Source: Acetatifactor muris (lineage in GTDB: Bacteria > Bacillota > Clostridia > Lachnospirales > Lachnospiraceae). From it: a DNA stretch of 47,718 bases. The notes under the pieces were generated by a model. The model had not been told where the DNA came from and did no database searches. It worked only from the letters and a program-made list of their open reading frames with translations. Shown one piece after another: positions 8,611-16,771 of this stretch. A program made the position numbers and the translations under genes. Position 1 is the first letter of the stretch. Each line of letters opens with the position of its first letter. The stretch spans positions 1-47,718 of the forward strand of contig NZ_JANJZD010000036.1 of the NCBI RefSeq assembly GCF_024623325.1, read 5' to 3'.

Positions 8611-8799
8611 ATGCCAAGTGGCGCAGACATCATAAAAGATTACATTACAGAGTTTTCCAGATTACAGGATTGGATGATACCCATCAAGGAAGTTGCTCCT
8701 GATACTTATCTGTCGATGTACAGACGGTATATCGAGCTAAAGGTCACTTTATCGAGTCTGGGTGTCAGTCTTGCCGAACTTGACAGAATAAAGGAATAA
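8611..8799 (+). CDS. Small protein of unknown function, 62 residues
   Basis: The product starts MPSGADIIKDYITEFSRLQD and ends ELDRIKE. It is mixed charged and mostly helical in appearance, with no membrane segment or signal peptide. I do not recognise the family. The start is set by AGGTGAG immediately upstream of the ATG; the frame is open back to 8407, but that part contains the promoter and palindrome and is unlikely to be coding. It is a single-gene unit with its own strong promoter and a terminator, on the strand opposite the two flanking minus-strand clusters (bceAB and the Sel1/kinase/regulator genes). That setting hints at a link with envelope stress but does not prove it. Confidence 0.72.
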   Translation: MPSGADIIKDYITEFSRLQDWMIPIKEVAPDTYLSMYRRYIELKVTLSSLGVSLAELDRIKE

Positions 8800-8850
8800 A
8801 TCAAATCTTCCTGACAGGTCATAAATTCATTTCTATAATCAAAGAAGAAA

Positions 8851-8905
8851 TCCCTCATACTCCAATAAAATCGCTTAGGCTATTTCTGAGTATGAGGGAC
8901 TTTTT
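8851..8905 (+). terminator. Intrinsic terminator of the small gene
   Basis: TCCCTCATACTC (8851-8862) pairs perfectly with GAGTATGAGGGA (8888-8899), followed by C and five T. On the minus strand the stem is followed by a mixed pyrimidine run, so it may also stop transcripts from the Sel1 gene side less efficiently. Confidence 0.8.
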
Positions 8906-9052
8906 ATATAACAATTGGGCAATCTGTCCGAATTGTCATACTTCTATTTCTTCCAAAAGCTGTCACAAGCTGGTATTCCAGTCCGGATGAAACAGACTGT
9001 CTGGAAGAATGCTTCCCGGAAATGTGCTTTTTAAGTTTGCCAATCGCCGCTT

Positions 9053-10288
9053 CTACCGCCGACTCCATTTTCCGAAAAAACTCTTCTTATAATGCCGAAG
9101 CTCCTCCTTCACTTCTGGGTGGTCGCCTGCCTTCTGCAGGCAGGCAATAGCTTTTGGAATATCCACAGCGACTCCCAGGCCCTGTCCATAGATCATTCCC
9201 CGCAGGTAGTCCGCTTCCCAGTAATTCCAGTTCATTTCATTCAGAAAACGAAGCGCCTGACTATAGTCCTGCCTGGTACCCCAGCCATAAAAGCTGAGCT
9301 TTGCCAGATAGAATACACCCCAATTACTGCCTCCGTCATGGGCAAAGGACATCAGCTCGTAAGCTTTCACGTAATCCTGGGGAACCCCTTTCCCATAAAA
9401 ATATGCTTTTCCCAGAAGATTATATGCCCTGACATTACCGCCTGGAATGTCTTTCTCAAAGCACTTCACCGCATACGCTTCGTCTTTCTCTGCGCCGATT
9501 CCCTCGTAATAGCAGCGTCCCACATCGGTCCAGGAACCCGGATTGCCGCCCTCTGCCGCCTCCTTAAACCAATGAAGTGCCTCCTCCTTCCTTCCGGCCT
9601 CCTCCAGTTCCTCCGCATAGATGGCCTGATGAATGGGATGGCCGTACTCCGCGCCGGTTTTCCAGAGGTCTCTCGCCTTCTCCGGTCTGGGTGCAATGAT
9701 ATCCTCATCCCCCTGCGTGTAATAGCGATTCAGATTGTTGGCGGCAAAATAGACGCCACCGCGAAAAGCCTTCCAGAACCAGTCCTCACATTTGGAAATA
9801 TTCTCCTTCAGATATGCCTTATAGGAAGCCTGGTCAGGAAAGGAACTTCTGTCCCTGTTCTGGATTCTCAGAAAATCCCACCAGAAATAGGAATTGGCCA
9901 CCACATACTGGCTGAAAGCATCTCCCGATTCGGCAAGTTCCAACGCCTCCTCAAAAGCCTCTTCCAGACTGGCGAAAGGCATTTTCTTCTCCACTTCAGG
10001 CGGCAGCTCCCCTGTGCGCAGAGCCACCAGCACCCCCAGTGCACTTCCCTGCTCCACAGATTTGTGCAGCAGCTCCACAGCACGGTCGTCATCCTCGGGG
10101 AATCCGTGTCCCTTCCACACATACTGATAACCGCACAGGCATCTGGCCAGCACACAGCTGGCGTCTCCGTCCCCTTCGGCGGAAGCTCTCTCCAAAAGGG
10201 CAAATGCCGCCCTTCCTCTTCCTGTCCGCTCATTGTAATAAATGTCCTGCAGAGCCTGTTTTACTTCACTGCTTAATTGTCTGCTCAT
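9053..10288 (-). CDS. Sel1-like (TPR-like) repeat protein
   Basis: This protein of about 411 residues is made of Sel1-like repeats. Units such as ASAEGDGDASCVLARCL, AAEGGNPGSWTDVGRCYYEG, GGNVRAYNLLGKAYFYGKGV and DGGSNWGVFYLAKLSFYGWG carry the A/G/L/Y spacing of the family. Sel1 repeats form helical scaffolds for protein-protein contacts; no catalytic domain is visible and no signal peptide is present, so it is probably cytoplasmic. The ATG at 10288 was chosen because AAAGGGAG lies upstream; the longer frame back to 10444 would overlap the kinase gene. It follows the kinase gene by 41 bp, so it is likely co-transcribed with the two-component pair. Confidence 0.85.
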   Translation of the reverse strand: MSRQLSSEVKQALQDIYYNERTGRGRAAFALLERASAEGDGDASCVLARCLCGYQYVWKGHGFPEDDDRAVELLHKSVEQGSALGVLVALRTGELPPEVEKKMPFASLEEAFEEALELAESGDAFSQYVVANSYFWWDFLRIQNRDRSSFPDQASYKAYLKENISKCEDWFWKAFRGGVYFAANNLNRYYTQGDEDIIAPRPEKARDLWKTGAEYGHPIHQAIYAEELEEAGRKEEALHWFKEAAEGGNPGSWTDVGRCYYEGIGAEKDEAYAVKCFEKDIPGGNVRAYNLLGKAYFYGKGVPQDYVKAYELMSFAHDGGSNWGVFYLAKLSFYGWGTRQDYSQALRFLNEMNWNYWEADYLRGMIYGQGLGVAVDIPKAIACLQKAGDHPEVKEELRHYKKSFFGKWSRR

Positions 10289-10329
10289 CTTATTCACGCT
10301 CCCTTTCTGCTGTTTTACGATTTTTAACT

Positions 10330-11385
10330 TTATCTGAGATTCCGTTTTGAAGGTCCCGGGATTCTCAGCGCCACTTCTGTGCCCTCTCCTTCCCGGCTTT
10401 CCACCCAGACGCCGATTCCCAGATGGTCGAAAATCCGACGACACAGATACAGCCCGATTCCGGTGGACCTTTTGTCCAGGCGTCCATTATACCCCGTAAA
10501 CCCTTTCTCAAAAATCCTGGGCAGATCCTCGGCGCGAATGCCGATACCTGTATCTTTGATAAAAAGCCTCACACAGCCTGCCTCCGCCTCCTCCGCCCGG
10601 ATGCTTATTCCTCCCGCCCCGGTATACTTGATACTGTTGGACAAAAGCTGCTCCAGGCAGAAAATGAACCACTTTTCATCTGTCACAACTCTGAAATCCA
10701 TTTCTCCCAGTTCCAGTGCCAGCCCTTTATTGATGAAAAGCACAGAATATTTTTTCACAGACTGTCTCACCAGAGCGTCCAGGGCATACTCTGTCAGAAC
10801 CAGGTCGGAAGAGATCCCTCCCAGCCGCTGAAAGGTCAGCACCATCTCCACATACTGCTCTATCTTGAACAGCTCTTCTTTCATCAGAAATGTATCCCTG
10901 TCCTGCAGATTCACCCGGTCAAAAAGCAGCTTCATGGCGGCAATCGGTGTCTTAATCTGGTGAGTCCACATCATATAGTAATCCCGGGATTCCGATGCGC
11001 TCTCTTCCCACCGCTGCCGTTCTGCCGCCTTGCTCTCATAAACCAGGGATAAAAATCGTTCCTGTGCCTCCTGAAAACTTTCCGCATCCTCAATCCCCTC
11101 CGACACCGAATCGAACGCCCGCATCTGCATCTTCCCGGGCAATTCCCCGGTCTCTTCAAAGTACCGGAATGCTTCCTCCAGCTTTGCGCTTCGCCGCACA
11201 TACCTGATTCCCTGCCGAAGGCTGACCGCAGCCCAGATCACAAACGTCAGAAGGGCCGCGTACAGAAGCTTCTCCAGATTCTCGATATGATACAGGCTTC
11301 CCACAGTCACGAAGAAGAACACAGTAGTCAGATACACAATCACATTGTTCCTTTTTTCCCGTAAATATCGAACCCACAATCTCAT
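10330..11385 (-). CDS. Bce-type intramembrane-sensing histidine kinase
   Basis: The 351-residue kinase has two N-terminal membrane segments (about residues 14-32 and 40-56) with almost no external loop, the mark of intramembrane-sensing kinases such as BceS. These sense through their partner transporter rather than a ligand domain. The phospho-acceptor is His142 in WTHQIKTPIAAM. Later motifs are the N-box QLLSNSIKYT, the G1 box DTGIGI and the G2 box STGIGLYLCRR. The start codon directly abuts the regulator stop (TAGATG), with GGAGAG upstream. It should phosphorylate the regulator at 11386-12105 and respond to the BceAB-like transporter at 5469-8251. Confidence 0.93.
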   Translation of the reverse strand: MRLWVRYLREKRNNVIVYLTTVFFFVTVGSLYHIENLEKLLYAALLTFVIWAAVSLRQGIRYVRRSAKLEEAFRYFEETGELPGKMQMRAFDSVSEGIEDAESFQEAQERFLSLVYESKAAERQRWEESASESRDYYMMWTHQIKTPIAAMKLLFDRVNLQDRDTFLMKEELFKIEQYVEMVLTFQRLGGISSDLVLTEYALDALVRQSVKKYSVLFINKGLALELGEMDFRVVTDEKWFIFCLEQLLSNSIKYTGAGGISIRAEEAEAGCVRLFIKDTGIGIRAEDLPRIFEKGFTGYNGRLDKRSTGIGLYLCRRIFDHLGIGVWVESREGEGTEVALRIPGPSKRNLR

Positions 11386-12105
11386 CTATGTCTCTCCGAT
11401 TCTGTATCCAAGTCCCTTTTTCGTCTGTATCAGCGCGCCGGCTCCTGCCCCCTCAAGCTTCTTCCGAAGTCTCGTCATATTCACGGTCAGAGTATTGTCA
11501 TCCACAAAACAGTCATTATCCCAGAGACGTTTCATAATCGCTTCCCGGGATACGGTTTTCTGTATATTTTCAAATAAAATCTGTAAAATCCTGAACTCAT
11601 TTTTGGTCAGCTCCACCTTCTGTCCCTGTACAAGCACAGAGGCGTCCGCCAAGTCAAGAATCAGCCCCTGATATTCCATCACACTGGTCTGTTCTCTGAA
11701 CGTATAGGTACGCCGGAGCATTGCCTGGACCTTTGCCGCCAGAACTTCCGCCTCAAAAGGCTTCACCACAAAATCATCCCCGCCCATATTCACAGCCATG
11801 ACAATATTCATATTGTCTCCGGCAGAAGACACAAAAATAATCGGCACCTGAGAAATCTGCCGGATCTGCGCACACCAGTAATATCCGTTAAAAAAAGGCA
11901 GACCGATATCCATCAGCACCAGCTGTGGTGCGCAGGCAGCAAACGCCCCCAGCACATTGCGGAAATCCTCCACACAATGCACTTCATATCCCCATTTTTC
12001 CAGATTCTTTTTCACTTCTTCGGCGATGACAGCGTCATCTTCCACCACCAGCAGCCGGTAATTTCCCTGTATTTCAGCTCCCGGTGTCCCTTCTCCATTC
12101 TCCAT
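11386..12105 (-). CDS. OmpR-family response regulator, BceR type
   Basis: The product is about 239 residues. It has a receiver domain with the acidic pair Asp23-Asp24, phospho-acceptor Asp66 in LMDIGLPFFNGYYW and the lysine of VVKPFEAEVL. A winged-helix DNA-binding domain follows, with LTKNEFRILQIL and VNMTRLRKKLE. The ATG at 12105 was preferred over an upstream TTG because GGGAGG lies 10 bp before it. The gene starts 25 bp after the desulfurase stop with no terminator between them, so they may share a transcript. The likely target is the bceAB-like operon. Confidence 0.92.
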   Translation of the reverse strand: MENGEGTPGAEIQGNYRLLVVEDDAVIAEEVKKNLEKWGYEVHCVEDFRNVLGAFAACAPQLVLMDIGLPFFNGYYWCAQIRQISQVPIIFVSSAGDNMNIVMAVNMGGDDFVVKPFEAEVLAAKVQAMLRRTYTFREQTSVMEYQGLILDLADASVLVQGQKVELTKNEFRILQILFENIQKTVSREAIMKRLWDNDCFVDDNTLTVNMTRLRKKLEGAGAGALIQTKKGLGYRIGET

Positions 12106-12130
12106 GAACTCCCGTCCTCCCAATATGATT

Positions 12131-13315
12131 TCACTGGTCGCTCTTTCCCATCTCTTTCAGAAACGCCTTATACCGATAATTCATCTCCCGGAGCTTCTGT
12201 ACCGTTTCCTTCAGCCGGTCTGCCGCTGTCTCTATCTCCTCCCTGGTGTTCTCCTCCGAAAGTGTCATCCGCAGGGAACCTCCTGCCTCTTCATCATCCA
12301 GGCCAATCGCCCGAAGCACATGGGAAGGGTCTGTCTCTCCCGAGGTACAGGCCGAACCGCTGGAAGCGCAGATTCCCTTCAGCCCGAGAGTCAGTACAAG
12401 GGCCTCTCCCTCCACAAAGCGAAACGAAAAGTTCACATTTCCGGGCAGCCGCCTTTCTCTGTGTCCGTTCAGTCTGCAGCAGGGTATCTCCTCCTCGATG
12501 CGCTTTATCAGGTAATCCCTGAGCACACGTTCTTTCTCCGCTTTTTCCTCCATCCTCTCCATGGCCCTTCTGACTGCGGCGCCGAATCCCACAATCCCGG
12601 GAACATTTTCCGTGCCGGCTCTCCGCCTTCTCTCCTGCGCGCCGCCGTGAATCAGCGGAAGAAGCTCTGTTCTTCCGCGAATGTAAAGCATTCCCACTCC
12701 CTTTGGGCCGTTCAGCTTGTGTGCACTGGCGCTGAGCATATCCACCTTCAGCGCTTCCACGTCCAGCGGAATCTGCCCCAGAGCCTGGACGGCATCCGTG
12801 TGGAACAGTATCCCTTTCTCCCTGGCAATGGCTCCGATTTCTTCAACAGGTTCAAGGGTACCGATCTCATTGTTGGCAGCCATGACACTGATCAGAATGG
12901 TATCAGGCCGAATGGCCGCTTTCAGCTTATCCACTTTAACCATGCCTTCCCTGTCTACGTCCAGATAGGTTACCTCATACCCTTTTTCCTCCAGATACTG
13001 ACAGGTATGAAGAATTGCATGATGTTCTATCTTCGTGGTAATGATATGTCTCCCTTTTGTGCGACAGCTCTCCGCAGCCGCCTTCAACGCCCAGTTGTCC
13101 GCCTCCGTCCCTCCGGCGGTAAAATAGATTTCCTCCTGACTCGCTCCTATGGCGGCGGCAATCGTCCTCCTGGCTTCGTTTACAGCCTTTTTCCCTGCGC
13201 TCCCAAGAGAATACACGGCGCTGGGATTACCGTAATTTTCCGTATAAAAGGGCAGCATGGCTTCTACCACCTCCGGCGCCGTCCTGGTGGTGGCGGCATT
13301 GTCCAGATATATCAT
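12131..13315 (-). CDS. Cysteine desulfurase (NifS/IscS family)
   Basis: The 394-residue pyridoxal-phosphate enzyme removes sulfur from cysteine for iron-sulfur clusters and thiolated tRNA. It starts MIYLDNAATTRT, carries the PLP-binding Lys200 in SASAHKLNGPKG, His97-98 near the cofactor, NNEIGTLEP and the sulfur-accepting Cys323 in SSGSACTSG. Length is typical. No IscU-like scaffold or thiI gene lies in the window, so its acceptor is not shown. It has its own promoter and is followed closely by the two-component genes. Confidence 0.95.
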   Translation of the reverse strand: MIYLDNAATTRTAPEVVEAMLPFYTENYGNPSAVYSLGSAGKKAVNEARRTIAAAIGASQEEIYFTAGGTEADNWALKAAAESCRTKGRHIITTKIEHHAILHTCQYLEEKGYEVTYLDVDREGMVKVDKLKAAIRPDTILISVMAANNEIGTLEPVEEIGAIAREKGILFHTDAVQALGQIPLDVEALKVDMLSASAHKLNGPKGVGMLYIRGRTELLPLIHGGAQERRRRAGTENVPGIVGFGAAVRRAMERMEEKAEKERVLRDYLIKRIEEEIPCCRLNGHRERRLPGNVNFSFRFVEGEALVLTLGLKGICASSGSACTSGETDPSHVLRAIGLDDEEAGGSLRMTLSEENTREEIETAADRLKETVQKLREMNYRYKAFLKEMGKSDQ

Positions 13316-13398
13316 CTTCCTTTTCTCCTTTTTAGCTTCCTCTCCGTCTGTGGCAGTGCGGCCTGACGCCCGGAAGCTTATCGTGAAAATTCAGTGCA

Positions 13399-13427
13399 AG
13401 TATATCACCCGCCCCATGTTCTGTCAA
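13399..13427 (-). promoter_or_regulatory. Promoter of the cysteine desulfurase gene
   Basis: On the minus strand TTGACA (13427-13422) and TATACT (13404-13399) are separated by 17 bp. It lies about 85 bp upstream of the start at 13315 and could drive the desulfurase, regulator, kinase and Sel1 genes together. Confidence 0.7.
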
Positions 13428-13488
13428 TTGGACTTCCGGAATATAATAGGGTAAATCGACAGTTCACCGAAAAGGTACCCCGACATCC

Positions 13489-14874
13489 ATGAAAACCAGA
13501 ACGAAACATCCCCTGATTGTGGGAACTTTTATCCTCACCGTCACAGGCATCATCAGCAGACTCATCGGCTTCCTGTACCGTATCTATCTCTCCCGTCTGT
13601 TCGGCGAAGAAGGCATGGGGATTTATCAGCTGCTCAGTCCGGTGCTGTCTCTCTCCTTTTCCCTCACGGCAGCCGGCTATCAGACCGCCATTTCCAAGCT
13701 GGTGGCGGAACAGACTGCCACCCGGAAAAGGCCTTCTCTGCGGCCGCTTGCGGCAGGTTTAAGCATTTCCCTGCCTCTGTCCCTGGTCTGTAACGCCGCT
13801 CTCTTCTTTTTTGCAGATTTCATTTCCGCAAATCTGCTGCGAGAGCCCCGCACTGCTTCCATGCTGCGCATTCTATCCTTTTCCGTGCCATTTGCCGCAG
13901 TGCATTCCTGTATCAACGGTTATTTTTACGGCATCAAAAAAGCCGGAATTCCTGCCGGTGCACAACTCCTGGAGCAGGCAACCAGGGTGGGCTGTGTATA
14001 CATAGTATCTGCCTGGTTCCTCGCCCAGGGCAGAGCACTTTCCATCAATGTGGCCGTACTGGGCCTGACCGTGGGAGAATTGTTCTCCATGTTCCTGACA
14101 ATCGCCGCCATATCCCCCTATGGTTTTCCTCTCTGGAAAAAAGGGGCTCTCCTGCGTCAGGCACAGGGTTTCCTCCCGCCTTCCTCCTCATCCGGCCAGA
14201 TTCTGTACGGAAAGCTGTTGGCCATGGCGCTGCCCCTGACCGCAAACCGTATTGTACTGAACTTCCTGCAGAGCATCGAATCTGTGTCCATTCCCACACA
14301 GCTGAAGCATTACGGCTATGACACCATAACCGCCCTCAGCGTATACGGCGTCTTCACCGGTATGGCCATGCCCTTTATCTATTTCCCCAACGCCCTGACC
14401 GGCTCTGTGGCCGTTCTGCTTCTGCCCATCATATCGGAGAATTATGCTCTGGGCAACATGGATGCGGTGAAAAAGGCAACTCTCCGGACCATAAAATACT
14501 GCGGCCTCATGGGAATATGCTGCATGGGCGTTTTCGTTTCGCTGGGGCGTTGGGCGGGAACCACACTTTTCGACAGCCCTCTGGCAGGTTATTTCATTAC
14601 CACCCTAGGCTTCATCTGCCCCTTTCTCTATCTGGATACTACCCTGTCCAGCATTCTGCAGGGTCTGGGACTGGCAGGGCACATTTTCGTCATAAATGTC
14701 CTCTGTCTATTGGTACGTCTGGGATTCGTCTTCCTGGCTGTGCCCCGTTTCGGCATCACAGGCTATCTCTGGGGGCTCCTGGTCAGTCAGCTGGCCCTGG
14801 GTATCCTTTATCTGGGCTGTCTGAACAGATTTCTGAAGAAAGCCCACAAAAGCGCCCGACACTTCTGCAATTAG
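13489..14874 (+). CDS. SpoVB/MurJ-like lipid-linked precursor flippase
   Basis: The 461-residue polytopic protein begins with GTFILTVTGIISRLIGFLYRIYLSRLFG and LFGEEGMGIYQLLSP, which is characteristic of the SpoVB/YtgP branch of the MOP exporter superfamily. Members flip lipid-linked cell wall or cortex precursors; SpoVB is needed for spore cortex formation in Bacillus. Whether this copy serves sporulation or vegetative growth cannot be read here, as these genomes often carry several paralogues. The ribosome binding site is weak (AAAAGG about 13 bp upstream). It is a single plus-strand gene between minus-strand genes. Confidence 0.88.
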   Translation: MKTRTKHPLIVGTFILTVTGIISRLIGFLYRIYLSRLFGEEGMGIYQLLSPVLSLSFSLTAAGYQTAISKLVAEQTATRKRPSLRPLAAGLSISLPLSLVCNAALFFFADFISANLLREPRTASMLRILSFSVPFAAVHSCINGYFYGIKKAGIPAGAQLLEQATRVGCVYIVSAWFLAQGRALSINVAVLGLTVGELFSMFLTIAAISPYGFPLWKKGALLRQAQGFLPPSSSSGQILYGKLLAMALPLTANRIVLNFLQSIESVSIPTQLKHYGYDTITALSVYGVFTGMAMPFIYFPNALTGSVAVLLLPIISENYALGNMDAVKKATLRTIKYCGLMGICCMGVFVSLGRWAGTTLFDSPLAGYFITTLGFICPFLYLDTTLSSILQGLGLAGHIFVINVLCLLVRLGFVFLAVPRFGITGYLWGLLVSQLALGILYLGCLNRFLKKAHKSARHFCN

Positions 14875-14884
14875 AACACCAAAA

Positions 14885-14930
14885 GAGCCGATGTATTGCA
14901 TCTGCATTTCTGTCAGGAATACACCGGCTC
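14885..14930 (-). terminator. Terminator downstream of nrdR
   Basis: The minus strand reads GAGCCGGTGTATT, a loop of about 20 nt, then AATACATCGGCTC followed by TTTT. The stem is 13 bp with one mismatch. The plus strand lacks a T-run, so it mainly ends the nrdR transcript. Confidence 0.65.
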
Positions 14931-14963
14931 CAAAAACCCTGTTTATATTGTTCTCAAAATGCT

Positions 14964-15413
14964 CTACTCCAGCATCTTCTTCAGCTCATCCACAAAAGTA
15001 TTCACATCCTTGAACTCCCTGTACACGGACGCAAAACGCACATAGGCCACTGCATCCAGATCCTTCAGCTTGTTCATCAACAGTTCGCCGATGACCTGGC
15101 TGGAAATCTCCTTGTCCTCCCTGCTGAAAATCTCATTCTCCACATCATCCACCAGCATGGTAATCTGCTGGGCGCTGACCGGTCTCTTATGGCAGGCCCG
15201 CAGCAGGCCACCCTCGATTTTCGCCCTGTCATAGGTTTCCCTGTTCTCGTCTTTCTTAATGATAATCAGCGGAATGGTCTCAATCTTCTCATACGTGGTA
15301 AAACGCTTTCCGCATTCGTCACAGGCCCTGCGACGGCGGATGGAATTATTGTCTTCCGTGGGTCTGGAATCAATTACTCTGGTATTCTCATGGCTGCAAA
15401 AAGGACATTTCAT
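14964..15413 (-). CDS. nrdR: Transcriptional repressor NrdR
   Basis: The 149-residue protein has an N-terminal zinc ribbon with Cys3, Cys6, Cys31 and Cys34 (MKCPFCSHENTRVIDSR and ACDECGKRFTTYE) and an ATP-cone domain from about residue 49 (IIKKDENRETYDRAKIEGGL). NrdR binds ATP or dATP and represses ribonucleotide reductase genes through NrdR boxes. Length and motifs are standard. No nrd genes lie in this window, so its targets are elsewhere. It follows the ymxH-like gene on the same strand with a gap of about 110 bp in which I see no strong promoter. Confidence 0.97.
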   Translation of the reverse strand: MKCPFCSHENTRVIDSRPTEDNNSIRRRRACDECGKRFTTYEKIETIPLIIIKKDENRETYDRAKIEGGLLRACHKRPVSAQQITMLVDDVENEIFSREDKEISSQVIGELLMNKLKDLDAVAYVRFASVYREFKDVNTFVDELKKMLE

Positions 15414-15524
15414 ACTGTTTCTTCTCCATCTGTACTATCCGCTGCAGCAGTTCGACGGCATTTCCAAACAGCTGCGATGCGCTTTCCCTGCCACTTTACG
15501 TCATTTTCATTTAACGTACCATAT

Positions 15525-15758
15525 TCAGCAGTGAATGTCAACGAGAATAATATCCGGCCCAATCTGTTTGATATCCCTGAAGGGAATCACGATATTCGGT
15601 TCACAGTTTAAGAATCCCAGAAGCTTATTGCAGCCCGGTACCATAATCTTACAGATACAGCCGCTGCAGGGGTCGAATTCCAGGTCACATACCCTCCCCA
15701 GCTTTCTGCAGTCCTTTATATTGATGACATCCTTACATTTCAATTCGGAAAAAAGCAT
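15525..15758 (-). CDS. YlmC/YmxH family sporulation protein (PRC-barrel)
   Basis: The 77-residue PRC-barrel protein begins MLFSELKCKDVINIKDCRKLG and ends with a DIKQIGPDIILVDI strand, matching the YlmC/YmxH family often found in spore formers. Its biochemical role is not established. A GGGGAGG site precedes the ATG. Upstream lies a possible sigma-E promoter, which fits expression in the mother cell. Confidence 0.9.
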   Translation of the reverse strand: MLFSELKCKDVINIKDCRKLGRVCDLEFDPCSGCICKIMVPGCNKLLGFLNCEPNIVIPFRDIKQIGPDIILVDIHC

Positions 15759-15774
15759 CCCGAATGCCTCCCCT

Positions 15775-15803
15775 TTTTTATGCTCTTATTATTAGAAATA
15801 TGC
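15775..15803 (-). promoter_or_regulatory. Possible sigma-E promoter of the ymxH-like gene
   Basis: The minus strand reads GCATATT, 14 bp, then CATAAAAA. The Bacillus sigma-E consensus as I recall it is KMATATT and CATACAMT with a spacer near 14, so the -35 matches fully and the -10 partly. Confidence 0.4.
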
Positions 15804-15849
15804 GGCTTCTCCTCAAATGAGTACCTCTCCAATAAAAATTCTCCACAAA

Positions 15850-15879
15850 GAATATTTTTCGTCTTCAGGCACATACTAC
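15850..15879 (+). promoter_or_regulatory. Sporulation-type promoter upstream of sigG
   Basis: The plus strand holds GAATA (15850-15854), 17 bp, then CATACTA (15872-15878), which fits the forespore sigma-G pattern (GHATR and CATNMTA). The same bases also read AATATT, 15 bp, CATACTAC, close to sigma-E. The site is about 110 bp before the sigG start, so it could give autoregulation or sigma-F/G control. Confidence 0.45.
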
Positions 15880-15988
15880 CACTATAGCATTACACGGTGA
15901 CAGCCGCACTGTCATTCAGACATCCCGCGGTGCCGTAACTGAACTGCTGCATCATAAGCACGATATCCGTGCAGAAACGAGGAAGGAA

Positions 15989-16768
15989 ATGACACAGGGA
16001 AAAGTGGAAATCTGCGGAGTAAACACCTCAAAGCTTCCGCTGCTGAAATCAGAAGAAAAGGAAGCTCTTTTCCGGCAGATTGAAGCCGGCGACGAAAAGG
16101 CAAGGGAAGCATATATCGAGGGAAACCTCAGGCTGGTTTTAAGCGTAATCAAACGCTTTTCCTCCAGCAATGAGAATGTGGACGACCTGTTCCAGATAGG
16201 ATGTATCGGACTCATCAAGGCAATCGACAATTTTGATACTTCACTGAATGTAAAATTTTCCACTTATGCCGTGCCCATGATTATCGGTGAAATCCGTCGT
16301 TTTCTGCGCGACAACAGCACCATGCGTGTCTCCCGTTCCCTGAAAGACACTGCCTATAAGGCAATCTACGCAAAGGATTCTCTGACCAGGAAAAATCTGA
16401 AGGAGCCCTCCATGGAAGAGATTGCCTCGGAAATCGGTATCTCCAAAGAAGATATCGCTTACGCGCTGGATGCCATCCAGAATCCCTTAAGCCTCTATGA
16501 GCCCATTGTCACCGACGGCGGCGATACGCTCTATGTCATGGACCAGATCAGCGATAAAAAAAATAAGGAAGAGACCTGGGTGGAACATCTCTCCCTCAGC
16601 GAGGCCATGAAACGTCTGAATACCAGAGAACATGAAATCATTTCTCTGCGCTTTTTCGAAGGCAAAACACAGATGGAGGTGGCGGAAAGCATCGGCATCT
16701 CTCAGGCACAGGTATCTCGGCTGGAAAAAAACGCTCTGCGCAGCATGCGTGCCTATCTCACAGCCTAA
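15989..16768 (+). CDS. sigG: Sporulation sigma factor SigG (forespore)
   Basis: The 259-residue sigma-70 family protein has the SigG-specific N-terminus KVEICGVNTSKLPLL. Region 2 follows (EGNLRLVLSVIKRF, DDLFQIGCIGLIKAIDNFD, KFSTYAVPMIIGEIRRFLRD), then regions 3 and 4 (NTREHEIISLRFFEGKTQ and ISQAQVSRLEKNAL). It directs late forespore transcription. The start is supported by GAGGAAGGAA. In Bacillus and many clostridia sigG lies directly after sigE on the same strand. Here it is on the opposite strand, converging on a VanZ-like gene with only 3 bp between the two stop codons. Confidence 0.97.
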   Translation: MTQGKVEICGVNTSKLPLLKSEEKEALFRQIEAGDEKAREAYIEGNLRLVLSVIKRFSSSNENVDDLFQIGCIGLIKAIDNFDTSLNVKFSTYAVPMIIGEIRRFLRDNSTMRVSRSLKDTAYKAIYAKDSLTRKNLKEPSMEEIASEIGISKEDIAYALDAIQNPLSLYEPIVTDGGDTLYVMDQISDKKNKEETWVEHLSLSEAMKRLNTREHEIISLRFFEGKTQMEVAESIGISQAQVSRLEKNALRSMRAYLTA

Positions 16769-16771
16769 CGC

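Noticed and set aside
9092..10276. Long frame opposite the Sel1 gene
   Set aside because: It is a shadow of the Sel1-repeat protein; the antisense product shows no family pattern.
12104..13366. Long plus-strand frame opposite the cysteine desulfurase
   Set aside because: It is antisense to a clear enzyme with conserved active-site residues.
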